A DNA stretch of 11,849 nucleotides from JAVZCJ01 sp964532175 (GTDB lineage: Archaea; Thermoproteota; Nitrososphaeria_A; Caldarchaeales; JAVZCJ01). The notes beneath the pieces are model-generated. The model was not told the DNA's origin. It searched no databases and saw nothing but the letters and a program-made list of their open reading frames with translations. Both the position numbers and the translations under genes were made by a program. The stretch is taken from assembly GCA_964532175.1 (NCBI GenBank), contig CAZHGP010000039.1:1-11849 (forward strand), in the 5' to 3' direction. This document shows, one piece after another, positions 1-6,549 of this stretch (positions are counted from its first letter, which is position 1; each line of letters begins with the position of its first letter).

Positions 1-26
1 GGTAGGAAGTTGTTCTGGCAATAAAA

Positions 27-1925
27 TTATTCTATTTCAATTCCAATTTTTTCAAATTGTTCAATTACATTTTCTAAACCTAATTCTTTTAATTTTTCTT
101 TATATGGAATTCCTGTTTTTTTATTCCATTTTCTTTCTTCATAATATTCATTCAACATTATTTCAAGTTCAAATATTGACCCTTTAGATATTCCACTTGG
201 AATAGGTTCCTCTAAAAATCTTTTAGGCAAAGTATCATGCTCTTTTCTTATTCCTTCTCTAATAAGAAAAGCTCTTTCAATATTTATTATTCTTTCTCCT
301 ATTTTTCTAACATCTTCACCATTTAATTTTAAACCAGTTGCTGCTTCTATAACTTCTGCTGCTTTATCAAAAGGAAGGATTTCCATATTTTCAGCTACAT
401 TTTTACATACTTCTAAAGAATCTACAATTGCGCACCAATCTTCACAATAACTTACTAGCTTTCCTTTACCTTTATATTCTAATCTTATTGTTGCTTCAGG
501 AATTCCAAAAAGTTTTTCTCCTTTTTTTGGATCATCACTAAGCTCCATGAATGGTTCTGATCTAAGATGATCTGCTCCTCTACTTGCTACAACATATCCT
601 AATCCATAACCTTTTGCTCCTCTTGGATCTGCTTGTATAATTTCTAATCCTTTAACATGCATAGCTATTTCTTTTCCTATTCCAAGTTTTTCTGATGCTT
701 TTTTTACTCCATCCGCTAAAATATCCCCAAACCCTTCTCTTTTACTAATTTTTTCTATAATTTTTAAAATAGCTTCTTCATTTCCCCATGTTAAATCCAA
801 TCCATCTACATCACTTTTCTTAAGCCATCCTTTTTCATAACATTCCATTGCCCATGAAATACATTCAGCTGTTGTTATTGCATCTAAGCCAAGCTTATTT
901 ACCATATCTATTGCTTTTAAAGCAACTTGTAAATCTCCATTTCCTACACGTGCAGTAAAAGAGCTTAAAGGTTCATATTCTGGTCCTTCACCATATAAAC
1001 CAGCATATTTCCCTTTTTTTATAATATAGAATCTACTACATGGAAGAATGCATGAAAAACATCCTCTAACTTTTATATTATATTCTTCTGCAAGTTTCTC
1101 TCCACTTACATTTTCTGCGTATTCAAAAACAGTTGAAGTAAAATGCCTTGTTGGAAGGAAGCCCATTGCATTTACTGGAAGAAGGATTCTAGTAGTACCC
1201 ATTTTCCTTCTTGGCCAATATTGTGGATGATTATAAATTTCTTCTTCTATTTCTTCGATTATTTTTTCAAATTTTTTAGGATTTGCTATTTCAATAGATT
1301 TGCTTCCTTTAATGGCTATAGCTTTTAAATTTTTAGAAGCCATTACAGTACCCATTCCAGTTCTAGCTGCAGCTCTCATTAAATTAGCAAATATTCCAGC
1401 AAATTTTACTCCATTTTCAGCAGCAGGTCCTATGATAACTGTTTGAATACTTTTATCTCCAAGATCTTTTTTTATTATTCTATCACATTCATAAACATCT
1501 TTCCCCCATAAGTGTTTTGCATCTAAGATTTTTATTTCATCATCATTTATGTATAAATATATTGGTTCTTTACTTTTACCCTCAATAATAATTTGATCAT
1601 ATCCAGCATATTTCATTTCAGCTGCAAAATGTCCACCTGCATTTGAATCTCCTAGAATATTTGTTTGAGGAGATTTTGCACTTACATTAAATCTTGAAGC
1701 TGTAGGGAACATTGTTCCAACAAGTGGACCGGTAGAAAAAATTAATTTATTTTCAGGGCTTAAAGGATTAATTTTTGGAAGTAATTCATCAAAAAGCCTT
1801 TTAGAATTAAAACCTCTACCACCTAAAAAATTTATCATTAAATCTTTTTCTAAATCTTTTATTGAAATTTTCCTTTTTGATAAATTTATTCTAAGAATTT
1901 TTCCTGCATATCCATAATATTTCAT
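27..1925 (-). CDS. Aldehyde:ferredoxin oxidoreductase family large subunit (tungsten/molybdenum bis-pterin enzyme)
   Basis: A 632-residue protein, full length for the AOR family, which oxidises aldehydes to carboxylic acids in the cytoplasm and passes electrons to ferredoxin. The N-terminal domain has the family pterin-binding stretches: LGGRGFNSK (34-42), the GDSNAGGHFAAEMKYAGYD run near 92-110, and AARTGMGTVMASKNLKAIA (186-204). The cubane-cluster cysteines are C289, C292 and C296 (CFSCILPC), with the distant fourth ligand C507 in DSLEVCKN. GPEYEP (314-319) and SRGADHLRSE (448-457) match the segments holding the active-site Glu and His in the Pyrococcus furiosus enzyme. NKLGLDAI (343-350) fits the second pterin-binding loop. 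The ATG lies 2 bases after the stop of the ferredoxin gene, so the two are almost certainly cotranscribed and probably form a heterodimer, as in WOR5-like and Aromatoleum AorAB enzymes. Substrate and metal (W or Mo) cannot be told from sequence. Confidence 0.95.
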   Translation of the reverse strand: MKYYGYAGKILRINLSKRKISIKDLEKDLMINFLGGRGFNSKRLFDELLPKINPLSPENKLIFSTGPLVGTMFPTASRFNVSAKSPQTNILGDSNAGGHFAAEMKYAGYDQIIIEGKSKEPIYLYINDDEIKILDAKHLWGKDVYECDRIIKKDLGDKSIQTVIIGPAAENGVKFAGIFANLMRAAARTGMGTVMASKNLKAIAIKGSKSIEIANPKKFEKIIEEIEEEIYNHPQYWPRRKMGTTRILLPVNAMGFLPTRHFTSTVFEYAENVSGEKLAEEYNIKVRGCFSCILPCSRFYIIKKGKYAGLYGEGPEYEPLSSFTARVGNGDLQVALKAIDMVNKLGLDAITTAECISWAMECYEKGWLKKSDVDGLDLTWGNEEAILKIIEKISKREGFGDILADGVKKASEKLGIGKEIAMHVKGLEIIQADPRGAKGYGLGYVVASRGADHLRSEPFMELSDDPKKGEKLFGIPEATIRLEYKGKGKLVSYCEDWCAIVDSLEVCKNVAENMEILPFDKAAEVIEAATGLKLNGEDVRKIGERIINIERAFLIREGIRKEHDTLPKRFLEEPIPSGISKGSIFELEIMLNEYYEERKWNKKTGIPYKEKLKELGLENVIEQFEKIGIEIE

Positions 1926-1927
1926 TC

Positions 1928-2422
1928 TTATTCACTTTTAATTTTTATTCCATGTTTATTAAGAAAATCTTGATAAACTATTCTAGAATATTCATAATTT
2001 TTTATTTGAGTAAAATTATTTGGTTCAGTAAAAATAATTGCTTTTGTAGGACATTTTTTAACACATTTTGGATCTCCATTGCATAAATTGCATACTATTG
2101 GAATATTTTTCTCTAAATGAAGAAAAACTGCTCCAAAAAAGCATGATTCGATACATTTATAGCATTTTATACATTTTTCAATATTTATTTCCATAAAACC
2201 TTTATCATTTTTATAAAAAGCATTTGTTGGACAAATATTTATACATGGACAATATGAGCATAAACTGCATAAAATTGGATTATCTATTCCATATTCATCT
2301 TCTTTAAAAATTCTTATTCTTGATAATTTTGGATTAAACTTACCTTCATGAAAAAAAGAGCATACAAGTTCGCAATATCTACAACCAGAGCATTTAAATG
2401 CATCGATAAATATTTTCTTCAT
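1928..2422 (-). CDS. Four-cluster [4Fe-4S] ferredoxin-like electron-transfer subunit of the AOR
   Basis: A 164-residue DmsB/HycB-like iron-sulfur protein, the likely electron-carrying partner of the AOR subunit encoded just downstream. Seventeen cysteines are visible. Sixteen form four canonical groups: C11/14/17/21 (CSGCRYCELVC), C52/55/60/64, C84/87/90/94 (CIKCYKCIESC) and C111/114/120/124, with prolines after C64 and C124. C58, inside the second group, is extra. No signal peptide or membrane segment is present, so it should be cytoplasmic. It is the first gene of the minus-strand unit. Only a weak SD-like GTGG precedes the ATG, while a TATA-like element sits about 27 bases upstream, which suggests a leaderless transcript. 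Small four-cluster subunits of this size accompany the P. furiosus WOR5 and Aromatoleum AOR catalytic subunits. That comparison and the tandem arrangement support the assignment over a free-standing ferredoxin. Confidence 0.92.
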   Translation of the reverse strand: MKKIFIDAFKCSGCRYCELVCSFFHEGKFNPKLSRIRIFKEDEYGIDNPILCSLCSYCPCINICPTNAFYKNDKGFMEINIEKCIKCYKCIESCFFGAVFLHLEKNIPIVCNLCNGDPKCVKKCPTKAIIFTEPNNFTQIKNYEYSRIVYQDFLNKHGIKIKSE

Positions 2423-2440
2423 TAAAAACCACTTAATTAA

Positions 2441-2456
2441 TTCATTATAAATTTCT
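2441..2456 (-). promoter_or_regulatory. TATA-like promoter element of the ferredoxin-AOR unit
   Basis: On the minus strand this reads AAGAAATTTATAATGAA. The AAATTTATA core is centred about 27 bases upstream of the ferredoxin ATG, the spacing expected if transcription begins at or next to the start codon (leaderless mRNA, common in archaea). No good SD is present, which agrees. In such AT-rich DNA the match alone is weak; the spacing is the main support. Confidence 0.45.
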
Positions 2457-2480
2457 TAATATTATTAAAAAGTTATCATA

Positions 2481-2494
2481 TTCTAAAATTAGAA
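2481..2494. promoter_or_regulatory. 14-bp inverted repeat next to the Liv-operon promoter, possible operator
   Basis: TTCTAA-AA-TTAGAA is a perfect 6-bp inverted repeat with a 2-bp spacer. It ends 3 bases before the CGAAA of the BRE/TATA promoter at 2498-2512. Size, symmetry and position would suit an Lrp/AsnC-type or other dimeric regulator. Being AT-rich it could arise by chance, and no regulator gene is in the window. Confidence 0.3.
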
Positions 2495-2497
2495 AAG

Positions 2498-2512
2498 CGA
2501 AAGTTTTAAATA
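2498..2512 (+). promoter_or_regulatory. BRE/TATA promoter for the Liv operon leader
   Basis: CGAAAG followed by TTTTAAATA is a textbook-like archaeal BRE plus TATA box and the best promoter on this strand in the intergenic region. Transcription would start near 2533-2538, giving a leader of about 200 nt before the binding-protein gene. A second, weaker TATA-like run (TTAAATATATT, about 2635-2645) could give a shorter transcript. Confidence 0.6.
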
Positions 2513-2554
2513 TTTTTCTTTTATTTCCTAAAAAAAGGTTTAGAGGTGAAACAA

Positions 2555-2593
2555 TTGGGGGATTTAGTTTGGACAAACATTAAATCAATATAG
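2555..2593 (+). CDS. Possible 12-codon leader peptide (mini-ORF)
   Basis: A TTG codon lies 5 bases after GAGGTGA (2543-2549), exactly the spacing used by the strong SD of the downstream binding-protein gene. The frame reads MGDLVWTNIKSI then TAG. An in-frame GTG at 2546 would give three more residues (MKQ-) but would use the SD itself as start. The TTG codon lies in the 5' arm of the GC-rich stem, so folding would hide the start. Whether it is translated is unknown: 12 codons carry no coding statistics, and peptide-based attenuation is not an established archaeal mechanism. Support rests on SD strength, spacing and position. Confidence 0.25.
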   Translation: MGDLVWTNIKSI

Positions 2594-2701
2594 CTTTTAT
2601 AATACTGAATATTCTAATGCATTACTCCCCCAAATTAAATATATTAAAAAAATATTCCTAAAATATCTTTTTATTAAAAAAGAGAGAACTATTGCTAGCT
2701 A

Positions 2702-2733
2702 TACCTCTAAGCCTATTAAATTTTTTGGAGGTG
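2702..2733 (+). promoter_or_regulatory. Possible SD-sequestering hairpin before the binding-protein gene
   Basis: TACCTCT (2702-2708) can pair with GGAGGTG (2727-2733), five Watson-Crick pairs plus two G-U pairs, with an 18-nt AT-rich loop. The 3' arm is nearly the whole Shine-Dalgarno site (GGAGGTGA, 2727-2734) of the gene starting at 2740, so closing it would block ribosome entry. The stem is short for a thermophile; it may need a protein or an alternative fold to matter. Confidence 0.3.
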
Positions 2734-2739
2734 AGAAAA

Positions 2740-3966
2740 ATGTTTTCTAGAAAAAAAGAAAATATAAAAATAATAGCAATTGCTTTGATTTTCTTTATAA
2801 TAGGAATTCTAATAGGATACTATGCTATTTTGCAACAAACTACATATGTTTTACCTAAGAAAATTGGAGAAATAAAAATAGGTGTAATGCTTCCATTAAG
2901 TGGCGAACTTGGACCTATTGGAAGCAAAATGCTTAATGGAGCAATATTAGCAGCTAAAATAATAAATGATACAGGAGGAATAAATGGAAATTATATTAAA
3001 ATAATTGCAGAAGATACTTTAGCTCTTCCAGAAAAAGCAATTGAAGCAGCTAAAAAACTTATTGAAATAGAAGGAGTAAAAGTAATAATTGGTCCTGCAA
3101 CAAGTACTGAAGTATTAGCTATTTCAAAATACGTTAATGATAGAGAAGTAGTTTTAATATCAATGTCTGCTACAGCTGCAAAAATAAGTGAGCTTGGAAA
3201 TGATTATGTATTTAGAGTTATTGCAAGTGATGCCATGCAAACTCAAGCAATAGCAAGTATAATAAAAGAGAAAGGATATAAGAAAATTGTAACATTTGTT
3301 GTTGCAAATGATTATGGTATAGGTCTTGAAGAAGGATTAAAAAAATTGATTGGAGAAAGAATTGCATTAAGTATTAGATATGATCCAGCAAAAGGAGATT
3401 ATAGAACAGAATTAATTCAAGTAGCTTCAATTAATCCTGATGCAATTTTCTATGCTTTATGGGTTGAAAGTGGGAAAATCGTTTTCAAACAAGCTCTTGA
3501 TATGGGTTTAGAGAAAATACCTACGCTTGGAGGTGAGGGAATGGCTGATGTAGCTTTCTTTGAAGATGAAAAAGCTGCTGAATATATTTTAAGAAGTGGT
3601 TTAATGGGTACTAAGCCTTCTTCTCCTAAAGGAACACTTGGATACAATATATTCTATGAAGAATATAAAAAATACTTTAAAGAGGAGCCCGGTTTATTTT
3701 GTGATTATACTTATGATGCTACAATGCTTGCAATATTATCTATTGCTAAAGCAAGTGCTTATAATGGATATGAAATTAAGAAAGCTTTAGAATTGTTTTC
3801 TAAATATTATGTAGGTGCTACTGGACATAAAGCATTTGATGAAAATGGAGATATAATTCTTGTAGATTACGAAATATGGAAAGTTTCTAAGATTAATGGA
3901 AAATATTCATTTGAAACAATTGGCTCATGGAATATTGTGCAAGGATTAACAATGAAAAAGGAATAG
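2740..3966 (+). CDS. Branched-chain amino acid-type ABC transporter, substrate-binding protein (LivJ/LivK family)
   Basis: A 408-residue type I periplasmic-binding-fold protein that captures ligand outside the cell and delivers it to the LivH/LivM-type permeases encoded next. Residues 1-8 are basic and 10-31 are hydrophobic, a signal anchor; no lipobox cysteine is visible. The mature domain starts near 44 with EIKIGVMLPLSGELG, followed by GAILAAKIINDTGGING (67-83) and VIIGPATST (115-123). By eye, S122/T123, SAT (143-145) and E266 in GGEGM match residues that hold the alpha-carboxylate and alpha-amino groups in LIV-binding protein, which favours an amino acid ligand without identifying it. ATG 2740 is chosen over an in-frame TTG at 2692 because GGAGGTGA lies 5 bases upstream and the extra 16 residues precede the anchor without purpose. 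Urea- or amide-binding relatives remain possible. Confidence 0.93.
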   Translation: MFSRKKENIKIIAIALIFFIIGILIGYYAILQQTTYVLPKKIGEIKIGVMLPLSGELGPIGSKMLNGAILAAKIINDTGGINGNYIKIIAEDTLALPEKAIEAAKKLIEIEGVKVIIGPATSTEVLAISKYVNDREVVLISMSATAAKISELGNDYVFRVIASDAMQTQAIASIIKEKGYKKIVTFVVANDYGIGLEEGLKKLIGERIALSIRYDPAKGDYRTELIQVASINPDAIFYALWVESGKIVFKQALDMGLEKIPTLGGEGMADVAFFEDEKAAEYILRSGLMGTKPSSPKGTLGYNIFYEEYKKYFKEEPGLFCDYTYDATMLAILSIAKASAYNGYEIKKALELFSKYYVGATGHKAFDENGDIILVDYEIWKVSKINGKYSFETIGSWNIVQGLTMKKE

Positions 3967-3981
3967 GTGAGAAAATTTAAA

Positions 3982-4875
3982 ATGGATTTAGCATCAATAA
4001 ATTTCCTTCAAATTTTTTTAAATGGATTAATAACTGGAAGCATATACTTTTTAGCTGCTTTAGGGCTTTCTTTAACATATAGCTTGCTTAATTTTCCAAA
4101 TATTTCACATGCAGAATTTCTTGCATTTGGAGCATATGCTGCATATATATCTCTTGAAATAATTGAAAATAATTTCTTTCTAGCAATTATGGTAGCTTTT
4201 ATTTTAACAGGATTGCTTGGAATATTATCATATTTGATTGTTTTTAAACCTTTATCTAAAAGAGGAGTTGCTTCAATGCATCTTACAATTGCTTCTTTAG
4301 GTTATGGTTTATTCCTTAGATATTCTATTTATCAAATTTTTGGTAGAGAAGCATTAACATATAAAATATGGTTTGAAGCTTTTAACATAGGTCCTATAAG
4401 AGTAACATCTTTATGGATTTTAATTATACTAACATCTTTAATACTTGTATTTTTATTACATTTATTCTTGAAAAAAACTTTAATCGGAAAAGCAATGAGA
4501 GCATTATCAAATAATCAAATTTTAGCAATGATTTGTGGAATAGACAAAGAGAAAATTCTATTACTTGTATGGTTTATTGGAGCTGGATTAGCAGGAATTG
4601 GAGGAGTTTTTAGAGCTGGAGATACTAGAATAACCCCTATCCTTGGATGGGACTTAATGATTTCAATTTTTGCAATAATTATTTTGGGTGGAATAAAAAA
4701 TCCATATTCTATAATAGCTTCAGCTTATATTATAGGCTTAATAGAGAATTTTTCAATAATATTATTAACAATTTTAAATTTATCAACTGAATATAAAGCA
4801 ATAATAGCTTTTATAATTTTAATAGTTATAATTCTTCTAAAACCTTATGGATTATTTACAAAAATTGAGAAATAA
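3982..4875 (+). CDS. livH: Branched-chain amino acid-type ABC transporter permease (LivH family)
   Basis: A 297-residue, very hydrophobic integral membrane protein of the BPD_transp_2/LivH family, with about eight membrane segments. It forms half of the translocation channel. The N-terminal signature GLITGSIYFLAALGLSLTYS (15-34) leading to NFPNISHAE (37-45) is typical of LivH. The cytoplasmic coupling loop GKAMRALSNNQILAMICGID (169-188) would dock on the ATPases. The start is uncertain. A GTG at 3967 directly abuts the TAG of the binding-protein gene, but GGTGA there also looks like the SD for ATG 3982, though 11 bases away, and from that ATG the protein begins like typical LivH. With the GTG it would be 302 residues. 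It is cotranscribed with its neighbours. Confidence 0.92.
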   Translation: MDLASINFLQIFLNGLITGSIYFLAALGLSLTYSLLNFPNISHAEFLAFGAYAAYISLEIIENNFFLAIMVAFILTGLLGILSYLIVFKPLSKRGVASMHLTIASLGYGLFLRYSIYQIFGREALTYKIWFEAFNIGPIRVTSLWILIILTSLILVFLLHLFLKKTLIGKAMRALSNNQILAMICGIDKEKILLLVWFIGAGLAGIGGVFRAGDTRITPILGWDLMISIFAIIILGGIKNPYSIIASAYIIGLIENFSIILLTILNLSTEYKAIIAFIILIVIILLKPYGLFTKIEK

Positions 4876-4886
4876 AAGTGATAAAA

Positions 4887-5777
4887 ATGATAGCATTCAT
4901 TTTAGATACATTAATATGGATTGCTTTATATTCTATTTTATCTCTTAGCTTAAGTATTGAGTATGGTTTTACTGGAATAATGAATTTTGGTAAAGCATTA
5001 TTCTTTATGATTGGAGCATATGTTTCAGCAATTGTAACATTGAATGGTTTAAATTATTTTATAGGATTATTATTTGCAATTTTATTTTCAGCTTTAATAG
5101 GTTTAATATTGTCTATTTCGATGATTAGAATTAGAGAAGATTATTTTGCGATTGTAACATTGGCTTTAAATGAATGTTTTAGAATTATATTGAAAAATGA
5201 ATATTGGATTGCTGGAGGACCAATAGGTTTAAGAAATATTCCATCAGCTTTTCCATTAAAAAATTTAAGCTATGAAATTTTCCTATTATTAAATTTATTA
5301 TTAATAATTGGAATATTGCTATTTTTCTATTTGTTTTTAAGAATTATAATAAATTCACCTTATGGAAGGATATTGAGAGCAATTAGAGAAGATGAATTAT
5401 TAACTCAAACTCTTGGTAAAAATACTTTCAAATATAAAACTCAAGCATTTACTATAGGTTCTGCTATGGCAGGTGCAGCTGGTAGCTTCTTATCACAATA
5501 TATTGGATACGTAAGCACAGATTTATTTTTATCAACTACAACTTTTACTATATGGATAATGTGTATTATAGGTGGTCCATCCAATATTAATGGAGCTATA
5601 ATTGGAGCTTTATTTATGAGGGGGATTGAAAGAGGAACAAGAATATTGAAGGATTATGTAAGTATCCCAATTGATCCAAACAATTTTATGTTCATTATAA
5701 CAGGTATTTTAATGGTTATATTCATTATGTATAAACCAGAGGGCATATTGAGAGAGAAAAGAATGAGAGTTGAATAA
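4887..5777 (+). CDS. livM: Branched-chain amino acid-type ABC transporter permease (LivM family)
   Basis: A 296-residue integral membrane protein, the second permease and partner of the LivH-like subunit. LivM hallmarks are GFTGIMNFGKALFFMIGAY (27-45), RIREDYFAIVTLALNE (81-96), GGPIGLRNIP (110-119) and the ATPase-coupling loop SPYGRILRAIREDE (157-170). The C-terminus ends in the usual hydrophobic segment followed by KPEGIL. Residue 36 is Lys where Gln or His is common in NFGQ/NFGH. ATG 4887 is preferred because GTGAT (4878-4882) provides an SD 4 bases upstream; a GTG start at 4878 would add only three residues. The gap to the previous gene is 11 bases and to the next 2 bases, so the genes form one operon. 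Confidence 0.92.
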   Translation: MIAFILDTLIWIALYSILSLSLSIEYGFTGIMNFGKALFFMIGAYVSAIVTLNGLNYFIGLLFAILFSALIGLILSISMIRIREDYFAIVTLALNECFRIILKNEYWIAGGPIGLRNIPSAFPLKNLSYEIFLLLNLLLIIGILLFFYLFLRIIINSPYGRILRAIREDELLTQTLGKNTFKYKTQAFTIGSAMAGAAGSFLSQYIGYVSTDLFLSTTTFTIWIMCIIGGPSNINGAIIGALFMRGIERGTRILKDYVSIPIDPNNFMFIITGILMVIFIMYKPEGILREKRMRVE

Positions 5778-5779
5778 AA

Positions 5780-6541
5780 ATGAAAGAAATATTAATTTTG
5801 AAAAATGTATGTAAAAGTTTTAATGGATTAGAAGTAGTAAAAAATGTTTCTCTTAAAGTTAAAGAAAAATCAATAACAGGTTTAATAGGACCAAATGGAA
5901 GTGGAAAAACAACTTTATTCAATCTTATTTCTGGAATTTATAAAATTGATAATGGAAAAATTTTCTTTAATGGAGAAAGAATAGATAATTTGGAACCATA
6001 TAAAATATCAAATAAAGGGATTATTAAAAGTTTCCAAATTCCAAGATTGCTTAAAAAATTAACAATACTTGAGAATATGCTAATAGCTGCTAAAAATATT
6101 AAAGGGGAAGAAATATTAAATGTTTTTAATAAAAATAATTGGAGAAAAATAGAAGAAGAAAATATAAAGAAAGCATTAAGCATACTTGAATTTTTAGAAT
6201 TGAAAGAATTAAGAAATTCTTTACCAACGAATATTTCTGGAGGACAATTAAAACTTCTTGAAATTGGAAGAGCTTTAATGTGCAACCCTAGAATACTTTT
6301 ATTAGATGAAATAATTGCAGGAATAAATCCAATATTAGCTGAAAAAATATTTAAAAAAATAATTGAATTAAGAGATAATTTTAATATTACTTTTTTTATA
6401 ATAGAACATAGAATAGATTTTCTATTTGATTTTGCTGAATACATTTTTGTTATGGATAAAGGGAAAATAATTGCTGAAGGTTCTCCTAAAGAAATAATAA
6501 ATAATGAAAAAGTAATGGAAGCATACATAGGAGAAAAATAG
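5780..6541 (+). CDS. livG: Branched-chain amino acid-type ABC transporter ATP-binding protein (LivG family)
   Basis: A 253-residue cytoplasmic ABC ATPase that powers the importer with the LivF-like subunit. It has Walker A GPNGSGKTT (37-45), Q-loop Q86 (SFQIPRL), a signature motif ISGGQ (152-156), Walker B ILLLDE (172-177), the LivG-type AGINP D-loop region (180-184) and H-loop H210 (IIEHRID). The long helical insertion before the signature (about 105-150) and the AEGSPKEI C-terminal element are normal for LivG. Unusual points are Ile at the first signature position, where Leu is typical, and Ile in place of the Pro that nearly always follows the Walker B Glu (LDEIIAG instead of LDEPAAG). All catalytic residues are present, so it should be active. 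It starts 2 bases after the LivM gene. Confidence 0.93.
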   Translation: MKEILILKNVCKSFNGLEVVKNVSLKVKEKSITGLIGPNGSGKTTLFNLISGIYKIDNGKIFFNGERIDNLEPYKISNKGIIKSFQIPRLLKKLTILENMLIAAKNIKGEEILNVFNKNNWRKIEEENIKKALSILEFLELKELRNSLPTNISGGQLKLLEIGRALMCNPRILLLDEIIAGINPILAEKIFKKIIELRDNFNITFFIIEHRIDFLFDFAEYIFVMDKGKIIAEGSPKEIINNEKVMEAYIGEK

Positions 6542-6549
6542 GTGTCTTA

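Larger units (their letters stand above)
2535..2739 (+). promoter_or_regulatory. Structured 5' leader of the Liv operon (possible regulatory RNA)
   Basis: This is the non-coding stretch between the predicted start site and the binding-protein ATG. Its most distinctive element is a GC-rich pairing, TTGGGGGA (2555-2562) with TCCCCCAA (2626-2633), standing out from very AT-rich surroundings. Inside it is a small hairpin GTTT-GGAC-AAAC (2567-2578). A full-strength SD (GAGGTGA, 2543-2549) lies just before the stem, and a possible SD-masking hairpin at 2702-2733. The arrangement resembles an attenuator, a cis-acting RNA or a short independent RNA. It does not match any riboswitch, tRNA or box C/D pattern that I recognise. 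The left boundary is inferred from the promoter. Confidence 0.4.

Noticed and set aside
1..24. Possible end of a plus-strand gene at the left edge (GRKLFWQ then TAA)
   Set aside because: Seven codons give no evidence of coding.
1048..1328. Two overlapping plus-strand frames of about 60 codons inside the AOR gene
   Set aside because: They lie antisense to the conserved AOR sequence and show no protein-like motifs.
2541..2610. Box C/D small RNA (CTGA at 2605-2608)
   Set aside because: No convincing C box (RTGATGA) or C'/D' pair is present.
2548..2636. Miniature transposable element: 7-bp inverted ends TGGGGGA/TCCCCCA flanked by AAT on both sides
   Set aside because: A 3-bp duplication and 7-bp ends are weak evidence, and the pairing sits in a leader right behind a promoter, where an RNA stem is a simpler reading. 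Worth excluding by searching the genome for copies.
2692..2739. N-terminal extension of the binding protein from a TTG codon at 2692
   Set aside because: ATG 2740 has a perfectly placed GGAGGTGA 5 bases upstream; the extension has no SD and covers the SD region itself.
5938..6528. 196-codon open frame on the minus strand inside the LivG-type gene
   Set aside because: It is antisense to a gene with all ABC ATPase motifs, has a composition typical of a reversed AT-rich gene, and has no promoter or SD of its own.
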